A model generated the notes under the pieces. It was not told the DNA's origin, made no database searches, and saw only the letters and a program-made list of their open reading frames with translations. A stretch of 64,000 bases of DNA from Hofstenia miamia (taxonomy: Eukaryota; Xenacoelomorpha; Acoela; Hofsteniidae): contig CABFPE010000003.1 of NCBI GenBank assembly GCA_900660155.1, positions 1,647,143 to 1,711,142 on the forward strand, in the 5' to 3' direction. The position numbers and the translations under genes were made by a program. Positions 19,805 to 30,729 of this stretch are shown here, in pieces (position 1 is the first letter of the stretch; the number at the start of each line of letters is the position of its first letter).

Positions 19805-20344
19805 GTGGTGATTGACTCGGCGAACACAAATGTGCAGACAAGCACAGGGCTCACGCAGCAATTTTCAAATCTAATGTTATCACCAACGCAACCTCGAGGA
19901 GCAAACTCTGCTGGCCTGAGATGTCCCGTTGAAAATTGCGCAATGTGTCTCTCTGTTAATGGCGTAATCCAGCACCTTGAGCGACATACCAAAGGTGTTC
20001 TTCCGGGGTCCGTTCCCAGAGATTGGCTGGAGAGCAACAATAAATACCTGTGTAATTGTGACAAATTACTGTCAAAAAGGTCACGTCACTCACACAATCA
20101 GAGATGCCACGCACATGCTAGGTTGATGGAAACTCCTAATACTGATCTGCCAACGCTTGCTGAGGTTGCGAGCCTAAGGAGACAAACTCTGAAGCATGTT
20201 CTGGCAATGGCGAGGAAAGCATTCGGCCAGGTCTTGCAAGATGATGGCGAGGAAAGCATTCGGCCAGGTCTTGCAAGATGCTATCAGCAAGGCAGTCCAT
20301 CAGAACACTACGGACGCATACATTCACTTGCTGATGTTGCCTAA
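19805..20344 (+). pseudogene. LINE ORF: N-terminal zinc-finger region
   Basis: A 179-residue open frame. Residues 40-61 form C-x4-C-x11-H-x3-H (RCPVENCAMC...QHLERH), a C2H2-like finger. Residues 83-101 give C-x-C...H-x-H-x3-C (YLCNCDKLLSKRSRHSHNQRC), a second Cys/His cluster. N-terminal fingers of this kind bind the target DNA in R2-type LINEs. The frame is lost after about residue 139 because of the 37-bp tandem duplication, which is not a multiple of three; the proper continuation (KAFGQVLQDAISKAV) is in the frame of 20196-20450. The ATG chosen is simply the first in the frame. Confidence 0.6.
20207..20280 (+). repeat. 37-bp tandem duplication inside the LINE ORF
   Basis: The unit GGCGAGGAAAGCATTCGGCC and its continuation to GCAAGAT occurs twice in a row with a period of 37 bases, seen from ATTCGGCCAG at 20221 and again at 20258. 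It shifts the reading frame and so disables the ORF; only one copy would be expected in an active element. Confidence 0.9.
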
Positions 20345-20474
20345 GTGTGTCTTGCCCACTGCCAAAAGAGCTGTGAAGAACTCTCATAAAGCCGACATAG
20401 TGGCACTTTGCAACCGCTGGATTGATGGTGACAAAGTACCTCTGTGGTGAGATGCGGAACGAGCTGCAATTAAA

Positions 20475-21632
20475 TTGCAACCAGACAAGAAAACCAGAGA
20501 TGCCGCCATCGCCTTCACCAAGGAGGGCTTGTTCGGGAAGGCTAGTAGAGTCCTGTGCTCTAAGGGACTTGCTCCGAACTCAGACAAGACTAAGCGCTAT
20601 CTAGCTGAAAAACACCCGATCCAGGCAGCTCCAGTCATACCTGCTATTAACTCTGCTCCTGTTCAGCTAGGTCCAGATTTCAAGATATTGGATATTCTAC
20701 GTTCCTTCCCTAAGGGAACAGCATGTGGGCCATCAGGATTGAGAATTGACCACCTTTGTGAGGCAACTGAAGCAACCTTGCCAGTGTCTTTCATTTCTAC
20801 CCTGAGACAATTCATGAATCACCTTGTCTCTGGTAAAGCTCCTCGAGAGGTTGCCCCAGTGCTCGCTGGAGCAGCTTTAGTCGCCCTGAGAAAGTCTGCC
20901 CCAGCTGCTCAGTTAGATATACGACCCATTGCACTGGGAGAGGTCTATCGACGACTTCCTGGGAAATGCATTTGTGCAGTCACAAGTGAGGAAGCCCGTC
21001 AGCTCTTTCATCCACACCAGTTTGGAGTTGCGTGTCCTGGAGGTATGGAAAAAGTTGTACACAAGCTGAGGGAAGTTGTGAAAGAACACTGGAACGACGA
21101 TGACTTTGAAAGTTTTAAAAGTTGACATGCGAAATGCTTTCAATACTGTATCCAGACAAGCGGTCATGGTTTAATTCAGAAGCACTTCCCTGAAATACTT
21201 CCATGGGTCATTTACTGCTATCAGACACATCCTAGGTTGTGGCACGTGACTGGCGAGTTTTTATCAGCAGCTGGAGTGCAACAAGGCGATCCTTTAGGGC
21301 CTTTGATGTTCGCTATCGCACTTAACAGATTGGTGCTCGAGATTGACGAGATTGACGACTTGCTACTGAATATGTGGTATTTGGACGACGGAGTGATTTA
21401 TGGAACCAGATCGTCCATTATGAGATGCTTGGCCTGCATCCAACAGGCAATGGAGTGGTCAGGACTGGAGCTTAACCTAAAAAAATGCGAGATTTTCTGC
21501 TGCCACGACCTGTCTGCATTCCCTGAGGAGATCAAAAAATTCCACCAGCCGAATCTGGAAATTCTTGGAGCGCCAATTGGAAGTAATGACTATTGCAATG
21601 ATTACATCGTTTCCAAGTCTCAAACAGCTTAG
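20475..21632 (+). pseudogene. LINE ORF: reverse transcriptase
   Basis: RT motifs are seen in order: KGTACGPSGLRIDHL (finger region, G-P-S/DG), AALVALRKS and DIRPIALGEVYRRL (motif 1-2 type), VDMRNAFNT (motif A, first catalytic Asp, 21121-21150), GVQQGDPLGPLMFA (motif B), MWYLDDGVIYG (motif C, two Asp), LNLKKCEIF (motif D/E) and LEILGAPIGS (thumb entry). All key residues are present, unlike the minus-strand copy. Two frames are used (20475-21125, then 21237-21632), so it is not translatable as one protein. Confidence 0.85.
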
Positions 21633-21743
21633 CTGCCAACCCACAGTGATCCACAAATAGCAGTTTCACTTCTGCGACAATGTGGAAGCTTTTGTAAACT
21701 TGCACACCTTGCCAGGTGCTTTCCACCGGATCAGGCACAAGAG

Positions 21744-22512
21744 ATGTTGGGTCATTTCGACAACGCAGTGCTAAGTTGTTTCGAGGAAATAACTGCAATA
21801 GAGCTTTCAGAGGTTAGCAGGAAACAGGCACAACTAGGGCTGAGTTGTGGGGAAATTGGCCTGCATTCCCTTAAGCTACACGCACCCGCGGCTTACATCT
21901 CTTCTGTGGCATCTTCGGGGATTATTGCCGACTTGAAATTCAGCATTCAGTCCTACAACGACCAAGTGAACGTAGAGAACAGATTACAAATAACCGGGAA
22001 TGAGATTCCAAGTCGATGGAAGTGTCAGGCATCACTTTCAGCTTCTATAGAAAAGAAATGTCTTTCTGACTTATTGGAAGACGCTGAAAGGCCATCGGAA
22101 CGAGTCCATCTACTTGAAGTGTCGTCACCAAACGCATCCACATGGTTGACAGCCACCCCATCCCCAGGGTTGGGCTTTAGACTTGAACCAGAGGAAGTAC
22201 AGGTTCTTCTAAAGCACAGACTGGGACTACCCCTGGCGTGTACAGGCGCCAAGTGTCCATTGTGTCCAGGATTCCCCTTGGACATCACGCACTGACATGC
22301 AAGAGAGGGCCAGATGTGACATTCCGCAGCAACACCATACGGGATACTATCTTCAACTGTGCAAGTAGAGTGTAATGAATCCCATACTCGAACAAGGTGC
22401 CAACTTGGATCACTCCTGCTCGCTCACACGGCCTGCGGATGTTCTGATCCCCGTCTGGTCCCTTGGAAAAGCAGGAGCAATAGACGTCACCGTAGCACAC
22501 CCGCTCAATCAA
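21744..22512 (+). pseudogene. LINE ORF: post-RT region, Cys knuckle and RLE-like end
   Basis: The open frame 21744-22295 contains LGLSCGEIGLHSL and PAAYISSVASS (family-typical), then WLTATPSPGLGFRLEPEE and KHRLGLPL, and a CTGAKCPLC knuckle followed by DITH. A change of frame at about 22295 leads to GPDVTFRSNTIRDTIF and then RPADVLIPVWSLGKAGAIDVTVAHPL (to 22509). The R-x-N-x-x-RD plus RPADV...W...GA-DVTV pattern parallels the RHN and PD-D motifs of restriction-like endonucleases of R2-type LINEs. It is cut off after HPLNQ at about 22511. Confidence 0.65.
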
Positions 22513-22515
22513 CTC

Positions 22516-23384
22516 GAACGACGATGACTTTGAAAGTTTTAAAAGTTGACATGCGAAATGCTTTCAATACTGTATCCAGACAAGCGGTCATGGATGAATG
22601 TTCGAAACAGTTCCCTGAAATACTTCCATTGGTCATTTACTGCTATCAGACACATTCTAGGTTATGGCACACGACTGGCGAGTTTTTATCAGCCGCTGGA
22701 GTGCAACAAGGCGATCCTTTAGGGCCTTTGATGTTCGCTATCGCACTCAACAGATTGGTGCTCGAGATTGACGACTTTCTACTGAATATGTGGTATTTGG
22801 ACGACGGAGTGATTTATGGAACCAGATCGTCCATTATGAGATGCTTGGCCTGCATCCAACAGGCAATGGAGTGGTCAGGACTGGAGCTTAACCTAAAAAA
22901 ATGCGAGATTTTCTGCTGCCACGACCTGTCTGCATTCCCTGAGGAGATCAAAAAATTCCACCAGCCGAATCTGGAAATTCTTGGAGCGCCAATTGGAAGT
23001 AATGACTATTGCAATGATTACATCGTTTCCAAGTCTCAAGCAGCTGAGATGCTTCTGAACAAGCTGCCAACCCTTGGAGATCCACAAATAGCAATTTCAC
23101 TCCTGCGACAATGTGGAAGCTTTTGTAAGCTAGCACACCTTGCCAGGTGCTGTCCGCCGGATCAGGCACAGGAGATGTTGGGTCATTTTGACGACGCAGT
23201 GCTAAGTTGTTTCGAGGAAATAAATGCAATAGAGCTTTCGGAGGTCGCCAGGAAACAGGCACAACTAGGGCTGAGTTGTGGGGGAATTGGCCTGCGTTCC
23301 CTTAAGCTGCATGCACCCGCGGCTTACATCTCTTCTGTGGCATCCTCGGGAATTATTGCCGACTTGAAATTCAGCATTCAGTCC
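22516..23384 (+). repeat. Second partial copy of the RLE LINE RT, ending at an N
   Basis: 22516-23384 repeats 21092-21953 at high similarity, from GAACGACGATGACTTTG to TTCAGCATTCAGTCC, and ends at the single N at 23385. This copy is the better one: a long frame runs from VDMRNAFNT through VQQGDPLGPLMFA and WYLDDGVIYG to the post-RT region without a break. It includes AAEMLLNKLPTLGDPQ, which is damaged in the first copy. The abrupt join inside the endonuclease, followed by a restart in front of the RT, looks like either a tandem rearrangement or a misjoin of two copies or alleles. Confidence 0.85.
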
Positions 23385-23385
23385 N

Positions 23386-24182
23386 CTGGATAAGTGCACA
23401 CAAAATTTTTTTTGAAAAAACTTGAAAGTCACAGTGTTCATTCTAGGGCGCACCATTGCGCCCTCGAGGCACACAGGCTATCAAGCGACGCGGCGGTTGA
23501 CTTACACTTCTGTTCATTTTAATCTTTTTCCAGTTGTTTACAGCAAGCATACTTTAAACTCACGGCATCATATTCAACTTAATCTGCACTGAGCGACACC
23601 TCTTAGTCGCTGTGATGAAAATCCAATAGCATCACTTGTTCTAAGGGTTTATCTGTTTGGTTGTAAATGTTAGCGTTAGCCAATAGGCGTAACTTTCACA
23701 TACATCCATGCAGCACTGTGAGAGAAGGCTTAGCTCTCAAAACCTTGTCAAATCTGCATTACGAAACCCACTCACGGACAAAAGACTGGATGTCTTGATC
23801 ATCATCAAGTGTGAAGCCGCAATTAAAGATGACGTCAACTTCCGTGCAGCTTAGGACCATCGGAAAAACAAAGTCACGGAAACTCTCTTATTAGATGTAT
23901 ATTTGTATCTAAGTTGCACTCATAAATGTCCTACTGTTTTAGTTGGATGTGGGACAAGTGACCGCCTAAATTCGAAGTCTATAATGAACACTGTCTCATA
24001 CAAAAGAAATTAGACCCCTATTCCAAATGCGTAATGTAAAATTTTATAGATAAAATGAATTTTTCTGGCTTTCCATCAAAAACAGCGCTGGATGCTATGG
24101 AAAATCGGAATGTGCGGGTGGTGGATACAAATCGCATAGTATCTAGAGCCCATGTATATAATATATATATATATATATATAT
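23386..24182. other. Stretch with one short hairpin, otherwise nothing
   Basis: At 23446-23463 GGGCGCA-CCAT-TGCGCCC forms a 7-bp stem with 4-base loop. The rest shows no gene. From 24155 an AT run leads into the hairpin described next. Confidence 0.4.
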
Positions 24183-24243
24183 ATGCAAATTTGCAATCGA
24201 AAACATTATATATTATATAATGTTTTGGATTGTAAATTTGCAT
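24183..24243. repeat. 61-bp near-perfect inverted repeat (hairpin)
   Basis: ATGCAAATTTGCAATCGAAA at the left is mirrored by the complement of TTTGGATTGTAAATTTGCAT at the right, with almost no loop (centre near 24212). Only a few mismatches. It follows a 30-base AT run. It could be a very small palindromic MITE or an RNA hairpin; no target duplication is evident. Confidence 0.8.
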
Positions 24244-26400
24244 AGCCCGCATAATAGTTCCAATGGACATTATATAATAAAAACGGAATTTCAGTGCAAC
24301 ATCCTTATGTTAATAGATGCTTTAAAGAAATATAAATAAACAATTTTCACTAAAAATTTATATTTCTTTGCATTACCAATTACGATTTAAGGTGATTCCA
24401 TTATTATAATTTTTTATTAATTTACAATGATATTTGTCGACTTGATAAATCAAGGCTCGCTGTTCTTCAAAATTTGTTGAATCCAAGCTAAACTCAATTC
24501 CTAATTTTACTGCTTTTTCTGCACAGTCACTTACAATTTTCAATTAAATATTGGATTGTCGTGCAGAGTGAAATGCTAAGAAGTACCGAAAACGATTTCA
24601 CTCAAAACAGAATTGTAAGCAGGCTGGGTCGAATAAAAACCAGGTCAGTTTGACCCACTGTTCGGATGGCAAGGTTTAAAAAAAACAAATATAAACTTGA
24701 TGACGTCACATTCAAAAGTATAAGTTTTCAAAAATGAAAGGGAAGAGTTAAGCCCCCCTTTCCCAGGTTTGACGCCACTGAGCAAACTAATTACGATGTG
24801 GTCAACAAAGTAGTTTTGTTTATCCAAGTACTCACAGTGTGTAGAAAGGAATTAATTTAATTGAAAACACATGCAAACAAACTTCAAAACAATTCAATAT
24901 GCTTTAAATTTATAAAAAGTATAAATACACGGTCGTGTATTTAGTAGGTCATGGAGTTTTGGTTCCGCCCATTTTCTATAAATGCACAGACTTTAGTTTG
25001 AACTTCTTGATCATTGGTGAGCATCTGCCAGTGTTTTTCTCATGACTGTTTGTTATATTGAACATTTGTGCAAATAATATGGAAACAATAAAACCGCTCT
25101 TGGTCTAAAAGTTTGCAAATGAGTGTAATTCTAAACTGTTGAGAAAAACATGTGTCTGAAAATCAATGGAGCATTTAATGAAAATGCATTGTTTAGATCT
25201 ATATTTCATGAATTCGATAAGATTTTCAATCTTATATGGGTCGGATCGTGTCAAAATATTAACAATTTTGTATGTACCTGGTGAGTGAGAACATAAGAGA
25301 TTCTATACGTATCAGTTCGGGTCCAATTTTTTCGAGTTGTTTACAACTGTGATCTCAACAATTGTATCGGAAAAATTAACCATGACATGGTTAATAACTT
25401 TGTTACATGAAATCAAAAACATACTAATGGAAACAGTCAATTGATAAACATACATACTTTCTATGCATACAGAAGTGAAGTGCTGAGACCGAGTAGTCAT
25501 TCTTGAAACAACCCTTTTCTTGAAAAACCAAACAAGATTAACAATATGATCAATATATATATATATATATTCATATAAAAATTAGGTCGTTTTTGTAAAT
25601 GCACTTAAATATTATTTCATAATAAATTTGTAGTAGGATTGTTCTAAGTCAGGTCTAACAATTCCAGTTTTATTATGTCAGACTTTATTAAATGATTAGG
25701 TCAGGTTTGATAACTGATGTTCAACTTTTGACTAATTCATGGAATAAAAACAGTGGTATTCTAGTTTGTCCGAGGCTGGGTAAATTACTTTATACATAAT
25801 TTTATTATTTAATCAAAAATTTTACATTAAAGTTGATTAGGCCGATCATTGCCCTGGCGATATTTATAACAAGTATCGTCTCTTTTCCAATACGCAAAAC
25901 ATGCAAGCACTGTTAAACATCTTAATTGTAAATTTTAATTTGTTAGTTTAGGCGACAAATATATTTCTCACCCCATCTGATGCTAATGCTGACTTCTTCA
26001 GATACACCATTCCCTATTGAAATGGAACTGTTATTTCAGTTTAAAAATAAGAAATTTGTTTTATATATACTTCAAATGAAATTTATATTAATCGGCTAAA
26101 ATTTTTGCTAAACGGCCCGCAGTTTTGAGGCCGCTTGACACAAGATCTTTCCACTAACTAGTAATCCTAAAATGGCTTAAGAGAAGTATACTGCATTGAT
26201 TTCTAAGTTTACACTTTTTTGAAATTTTGTATAAAAAAATAACCATTTAAAGACACAAATAGTCCAAATTTTCATATTAATAAAACTTAACACATTAATA
26301 TTTGGCTTAGAACTCTGATCTGAACAGAAATTAGAAAGCTGCCATATCAAAGACGGACTTTGATACAGCAGATTTCGTACATTTTATTGATAATGTAGTT
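24244..26400. other. Long AT-rich stretch, nothing firm
   Basis: No convincing coding frame on either strand. There is a short AT run at 25553-25571. CTATAAATGCACAG at about 24977 could be a TATA element by sequence but has no gene behind it. Nothing else to report. Confidence 0.45.
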
Positions 26401-26404
26401 ATTC

Positions 26405-27785
26405 AATTTTGAATATATTCATTCAATGCTTAACCAATGCTCAATTAACAAGTTGCACCAGTCTTCCAACGTCAGCCCTTCCAATGTTGTCTTGTCATCT
26501 CTTTCAGACTCTCTTGCTAAGCTTACCTCCGATGTTTCATCCATGCATTCTCAAATGTTCTCCTACAGTGCTTCTGCTTCACGTACCATTACGAATCGTC
26601 TTCATCATCCTGCTCCACGTTCTGCTCCCTCTCCTGTGCCGTCACCTGCCCCTGAACAGTCTTGTCCACCGCCTACTCACCGCAATCATTGTCATCATCA
26701 CGTCCTTGGCACTAGTTCTTCCTGTAATCTGTCTGTTGTTCCGATTAGTTCTCTTCCTCGTCCTCCTCATAAAGCTCACATCTATATCGGCGATTGCTCC
26801 TCTTTCCAATTTGCTGACGTCTTTCCCATTCCACCACGTATGGATTCTCCATTCGCCTCCTTTTACATTGTCTGTAATCAAGAGTATCATCTTGCTCTCA
26901 TGGATCCTGAAGTGTGGTCAGATGGCCTCTTGATCCGATACTATCGTCTCTTCAATGCTGACCGCAAATCTTTTGGCCTTCGTCCCGTCATCGTGATGCA
27001 TCTGGACGTGATTGACTATCTGCACCTCCTAGTTTGGATCTCACTCCTAATCTCAAACCTGGTTTCTCTTTTTTGCTCGCAGTCGTGTCTCATTAAAGAG
27101 CCGTCTTAGTTTTTACAACTACTTCTTACAGTCTACTGTTAACTTCATTTTCATTATTGAAACCTGGGTTGATCCTTCTCTTGCTGACAGTGTTGTTTTT
27201 CCTAACTCCGCACTTAAAGTTCTCTGCCATATGGATCACTCTAGTGGTCGTCATGGTGGTGTTCTGATTGCCTCTCATCGCCCTAACCTTGACATCCACC
27301 CCCACTCCTTTGAGTCTTTTTCCTTTGATTTCTGTTGCGGTTGTGCAGTTGTTCTCAGTGATCACATTGTTTCTCTTCTCTGTGTTTACAACCCTCCTTC
27401 CAGCAGTCCTTTTTGTATTCCCCTTGCTGATTTTTCATCCATGCTTGAGTACTTTCATGATCAGTCTATCACTCTCTCTCGTCAACTTGGATTTCCCACT
27501 CCTCCTCATCTCCTCATCTGTGGTGACTCTAATGACGGCTATGAATCCGCTGTTCTGAATCTTTTTGCTTCCTACTCTCTTGAACAACTGGTATTTTCTC
27601 CCACTTCCCGCTCCTCCCTTCTTGACTTGGTTTTGTGCTCTCACCCAGATCATATTTTTGACACCTCTGTGGTCCCTGTTCCCATCGAACTGTCTGATCA
27701 CTCATTTGCTCAATTCAGACTGCCTGTCAATTATATTACCCCATCTGCTTGTCCTGCCACTCCTGTATCGATGATTACATAATAA
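26405..27785 (+). mobile_element. APE-type LINE, front half (ORF1 and endonuclease), 3' truncated
   Basis: This part is strikingly C/T-rich on the plus strand and less AT-rich than its neighbours. 26426-27109 (227 aa) looks like a LINE ORF1: Ser-rich start, Pro-rich middle (PAPRSAPSPVPSPAPEQ), His run, then KAHIYIGDCSSF and LALMDPEVWSDGLLIRYYRLF. From about 27060 the APE endonuclease begins in another frame (IIETWVDPSLADS, then RHGGVLIAS in the frame of 27231-27782), continuing through VYNPPSS, LICGDSND (the GDxN motif with Asn to Ser, so Ser-Asn-Asp), a PTSRSSLLDLVL block and ELSDHSF (SDH, catalytic His). It stops at about 27785 before any RT. LINEs are usually cut at the 5' end, so the missing 3' half points to a later deletion or rearrangement. 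Confidence 0.8.
27231..27782 (+). pseudogene. LINE APE endonuclease domain
   Basis: The 183-residue frame holds most of the endonuclease that nicks the target site. Seen: GGVLIAS (about residue 10), VSLLCVYNPPSSSP (about 48), ICGDSNDG (about 101), LEQLVFSPTSRSSLLDLVL (about 117) and VPIELSDHSFAQFRL (about 148). The catalytic Asp of GD and the His of SDH are kept; the Asn of GDFN is displaced. The N-terminal beta strands (before 27231) continue upstream of the first Met without a stop, so the Met is not a true start. The parallel frames at 26409-26933 and 27268-27558 are shadows. Confidence 0.8.
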
Positions 27786-27885
27786 AGTTATAAAACACAA
27801 TTTGGGAAGTATGATATACTTTGCATGTACTTGAGTCTCGAGTTAATGGTGAATATCGAACTACAGTAATTATCCCAAATTTTGC

Positions 27886-28012
27886 TTAAATTTGGGGGTT
27901 GTGACTGCAGCTCGTATTAATGTTTAATTAATAAATTTTTAAAATCCAAATTAAATTATCGAAATATTGCTTGAATTTGAATATCGAGCTGCAGTCACAA
28001 TCCCTAAATTTG
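27886..28012. repeat. Short MITE-like inverted repeat
   Basis: The left arm 27886-27913 (TAAATTTGGGGGTTGTGACT to GCAGCTCG) is matched in reverse complement by 27985-28012 (CGAGCTGCAGTCACAATCCC to TAAATTTG..), about 28 bases with a few differences. The 70-base centre is AT only. A third, weaker copy of the arm, in the same sense as the right arm, lies at 27853-27885 (ATATCGAACTACAGTAATTATCCC). No coding capacity. Superfamily unknown. Confidence 0.7.
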
Positions 28013-28629
28013 CAATATATTATAACGTAAAATCATACAAATCAATCAGTTTCATTAATCTTGCCAAACTACAATATATCAAATTCAATTTTGGTTATTG
28101 CCTTTTACCGCATCAATTCAAACGGAAATAGAAAAACTTGGGATCAACATAGGAAAGTTTTTTTACAAAATTTGCTAAAAGAATGAGACTTAAATATATG
28201 AAACATCAAAAGAGATTGCAAAATTTTGCTTCTTGGCTAAAAATTGTTTAATAAGTTGTAATCTAGGTTGAATGATAAAATATTATACTTAATTTCATAA
28301 ATAATATTCAGATAAATATTTCAATGTGCATGGCATATAATTTTGTCTGATCAATTTGATGTTATTGATCTTCATACCTCATTCATGCTTAATTTTTACA
28401 CATTTCATATAGAAGTTTTGCTATGTCAAGGTCAAGCTTTGCAAATTACTAATGTTGGGAAAAAATAAAAACTCTCAATTTTAGAGTTGGTACTTTTTGC
28501 CAAAAATTGATTACTTTGAACTGGCAATGACAATATTGGTTTCTATTTTCAAAAATGGTTTTTAAAGTAATTAGATGTGTCATAATGTGGCAAATTTGAA
28601 CAATATTCATACATGTAACATCTCAGATG
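28013..28629. other. AT-rich stretch, nothing seen
   Basis: No coding frame or repeat recognised. Confidence 0.45.
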
Positions 28630-28770
28630 AAACCCTGCACAAATTTCATATTATGTCTTTCTTTGCTGATGACTCCAAGTTCTTTTCCAATAATATTATG
28701 TGAATTCATTCAGAAATGGACAGCTGCATTGAGTTGAGCTTGGTAAATTTTTCAAGTTTCCAATAATATA
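28630..28770 (+). pseudogene. Short LINE RT relic (motif C)
   Basis: The plus strand translates as SFFADDSKFFSNNI, the motif C of LINE reverse transcriptases (xADDxK), followed about 10 residues later by MDSCIELSLVNFSS, the position where a helix and WSxxW usually come. Everything else is lost. An old, isolated relic. Confidence 0.4.
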
Positions 28771-29164
28771 AAAATTTGTTTATATTGGATTTATACCCAG
28801 GTATGCTTGCTTTGGACATGTGAAGTTAGAGTCCCAAATATCATTCAATTAAAAAGTTAGAAACTTTTCAATCATGTGTTTTAAATGATGTGCTTCTAGA
28901 GGTTGATACAAAAACTAAATTGAAACATGCAAAATTCACCCCATGTCATGGGAACCTCAAATTTGTACAAATATACTTCTTAATAAATATTATTTGGTAA
29001 ATATTATCAGTAATTAGCAGACTGCATGATTGTTTATAATTCCATCAATTGCATTACACTCTCAGAAATGTTAATCTCTTTAAGGTGAACAATCAAAAAC
29101 CTGTTCATTCCTCTTCTAAGTGATTAAACTTATTTTACTTAGTGTAAAAGAAGACAAATATAAA
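28771..29164. other. AT-rich stretch, nothing seen
   Basis: No feature that I can support. Confidence 0.4.
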
Positions 29165-29430
29165 GGTGATTTTGTTAACCTAACACAAGGTAGAAAGGTG
29201 CAAATGGAACCTATTCTGACCACAGAATTGATACAGTGGAAAGATGAACAGGCAAAAGACTTGATAGAAGATGTGCACACATTAGAAAGAGCAGATCTGC
29301 TTGAGTAAAGGCCAAGCTAACAGGGGACATGTGACAGAACAAAACATAAATGTGTTTCTTCTTAGCCACACATAAGGTACAATGGTGCAAATGGAAAGGC
29401 TCCTATTCTGACCACAAAGTTAGCAGTGCA
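29165..29430. repeat. Imperfect direct repeat of about 65 bp
   Basis: A block around 29175-29240 (ACACAAGGTAGAAAGGTGCA, then AATGGAACCTATTCTGACCA, CAGAATTGATA) returns at about 29364-29425 (CACATAAGGTACAATGGTGC, AAATGGA, CTCCTATTCTGACCACAAAG). The short open frame 29120-29308 (62 aa) covers the first copy but has no recognisable features. Confidence 0.55.
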
Positions 29431-29475
29431 ATATTATAAGAATTATATTTAGAGTAATTTTACTTGTAAATGATT

Positions 29476-29719
29476 TATTACCCAAGTAACAATGATCAAT
29501 GGGCCATTATTGGTCCATTATTGGCATCGTTGGCCAATATTGGCCAACCATTTGCCAATATAAACCATTAATGTTAGAAGGCAAATTGTTGTTAAATGAA
29601 TGGCGTATTGTTGGTAAATATTGGCTTTTAATGGTGAATTGATGGCTCATTGTTGGTAAATTGATGGCACCAATAATGGACCAATAATGGCCCATTGATG
29701 GCTTGCTACTTGGGTATTA
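29476..29719. mobile_element. Palindromic MITE rich in CCAAT/ATTGG, TSD TATTA
   Basis: Element 29481-29714, flanked on both sides by TATTA (29476-29480 and 29715-29719). Left end CCCAAGTAACAATGATCAAT, right end reverse complemented CCCAAGTAGCAAGCCATCAA, both then running into GGGCCATTATTGGTCCATTA. The inverted arms extend over about 50 bases. The interior is built of ATTGGCCAATATTGGCCAAC-type words and TTGATGG/ATTGTTGG variants. No coding capacity. A 5-bp duplication does not fit hAT, Tc1 or Harbinger, so the superfamily is open. Confidence 0.75.
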
Positions 29720-30729
29720 ATCAAGGAATTGTAAAATAGGTCAATGAGAATTATGGCAAAAAATAGTTTATCTAAAAGTCATTCACTTGGCTTTTGACCA
29801 AAGTGAGCCAAAATAGAAATTTAAATTTGCTAATGATAGTCTGATTAATGAAAATTGTTTTAAAAGGATCTGTAAGTGATTTTAGTATTTAATAGTATAC
29901 CAGAAATTGCTATAGTCAAAAGCTAAGCTGTATAAAAAATCAGTATCAATAATTTTCAGTGGAGTCTATTTGTTTCCTTAGTTAGCTTAAATTTTCAGAT
30001 CTATGCATGAAAGTAATTAGCTAGATTTCTACATGTCTTTATTGGTGGTGCCTTGCTAAATACATTGATGGTTGTGAATAGCATCTTATAATTTAATTGT
30101 GACTTATGAATGATGGATGCTTTTATGAAAAACAATTATTGATATCATGTTTAAATCTGAAATTAGTAACTAACTTATCTAGTGGTTAAATGTTGTATTA
30201 ATAATATTTCCAATGCCTTGTTGTTTATTAAAAGAGATTGGTGTCAATGCTGATCCAAGAAGATGAGATGTTCAATTGATTATTAAATATATTTGAATTA
30301 ATAATTGAGGAACAAGGTTAATATCTAATTATTTTATTTTTCATTTATACAAAAACATAATGCAATGCAATATTTCCCTAAATAACCATGAGGTTTGAAT
30401 CTGTGACTAATATTACACAAGTTAACTACAGGCATTATGCAGAGATATATTATGAGTGATTCTTCTACTTTAACTGCACCATGTTGGTTTGATGCTATTT
30501 AAGTCAGCAGCACTAGTAACACATAAATATCTCAATGTCAGTCACTAGCATTACACATGGGTACTTTATAGATATTGTAGCATAAAGACATTCAATTCTC
30601 TAATTTCCTTATTTTTAGGACAATTTCAATATTAATCTTACCATTTTACTTCAATTGATAATTTGATGAACTGACAATGGTGCTATATTTTTAGTTTTAA
30701 ATTTCTGCTAAATATCACAGTAAAATTAG
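29720..30729. other. AT-rich flank of the LTR element
   Basis: No gene or repeat seen. It ends in TTAG, which is repeated after the right LTR. Confidence 0.45.

Larger units (their letters stand above)
19801..22515 (+). mobile_element. RLE-type LINE, plus strand, nearly full-length ORF but broken
   Basis: Same family as the minus-strand element at 4006-7560. In order: an N-terminal region with two Cys/His fingers (19805 on), the pre-RT block LLMLPKCVL...WIDGDKVPLW (20310-20450), the RT (20640-21630), the post-RT region (21740-22180) and the C-terminal knuckle and RLE-like end (22180-22512). At least three frame changes are seen: after the 37-bp duplication near 20250, near 21122, and near 21625. 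Richer in G+C than its surroundings and better preserved than the minus copy, so probably younger. It stops at 22515 inside the endonuclease, where a second partial copy begins. Confidence 0.8.

Noticed and set aside
19805-20344. Host C2H2 zinc-finger gene
   Set aside because: The fingers run directly into the pre-RT block of a LINE, and the same order is seen in the minus-strand relative.
24055-24339. Overlapping small frames containing YIYIYI repeats
   Set aside because: They are translations of an AT microsatellite and the hairpin next to it.
25975-26015. CTGAAGAAGTCAGCATTAGC on the minus strand as a hammerhead
   Set aside because: No GAAAC half follows at a usable distance and no Penelope sequence is nearby.
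26409-26933. Leu/Pro-rich 174-aa frame with apparent membrane segments
   Set aside because: Shadow of the LINE ORF1 frame (26426-27109). The hydrophobicity comes from the C/T-rich strand, which yields Leu, Pro and Ser in every frame.
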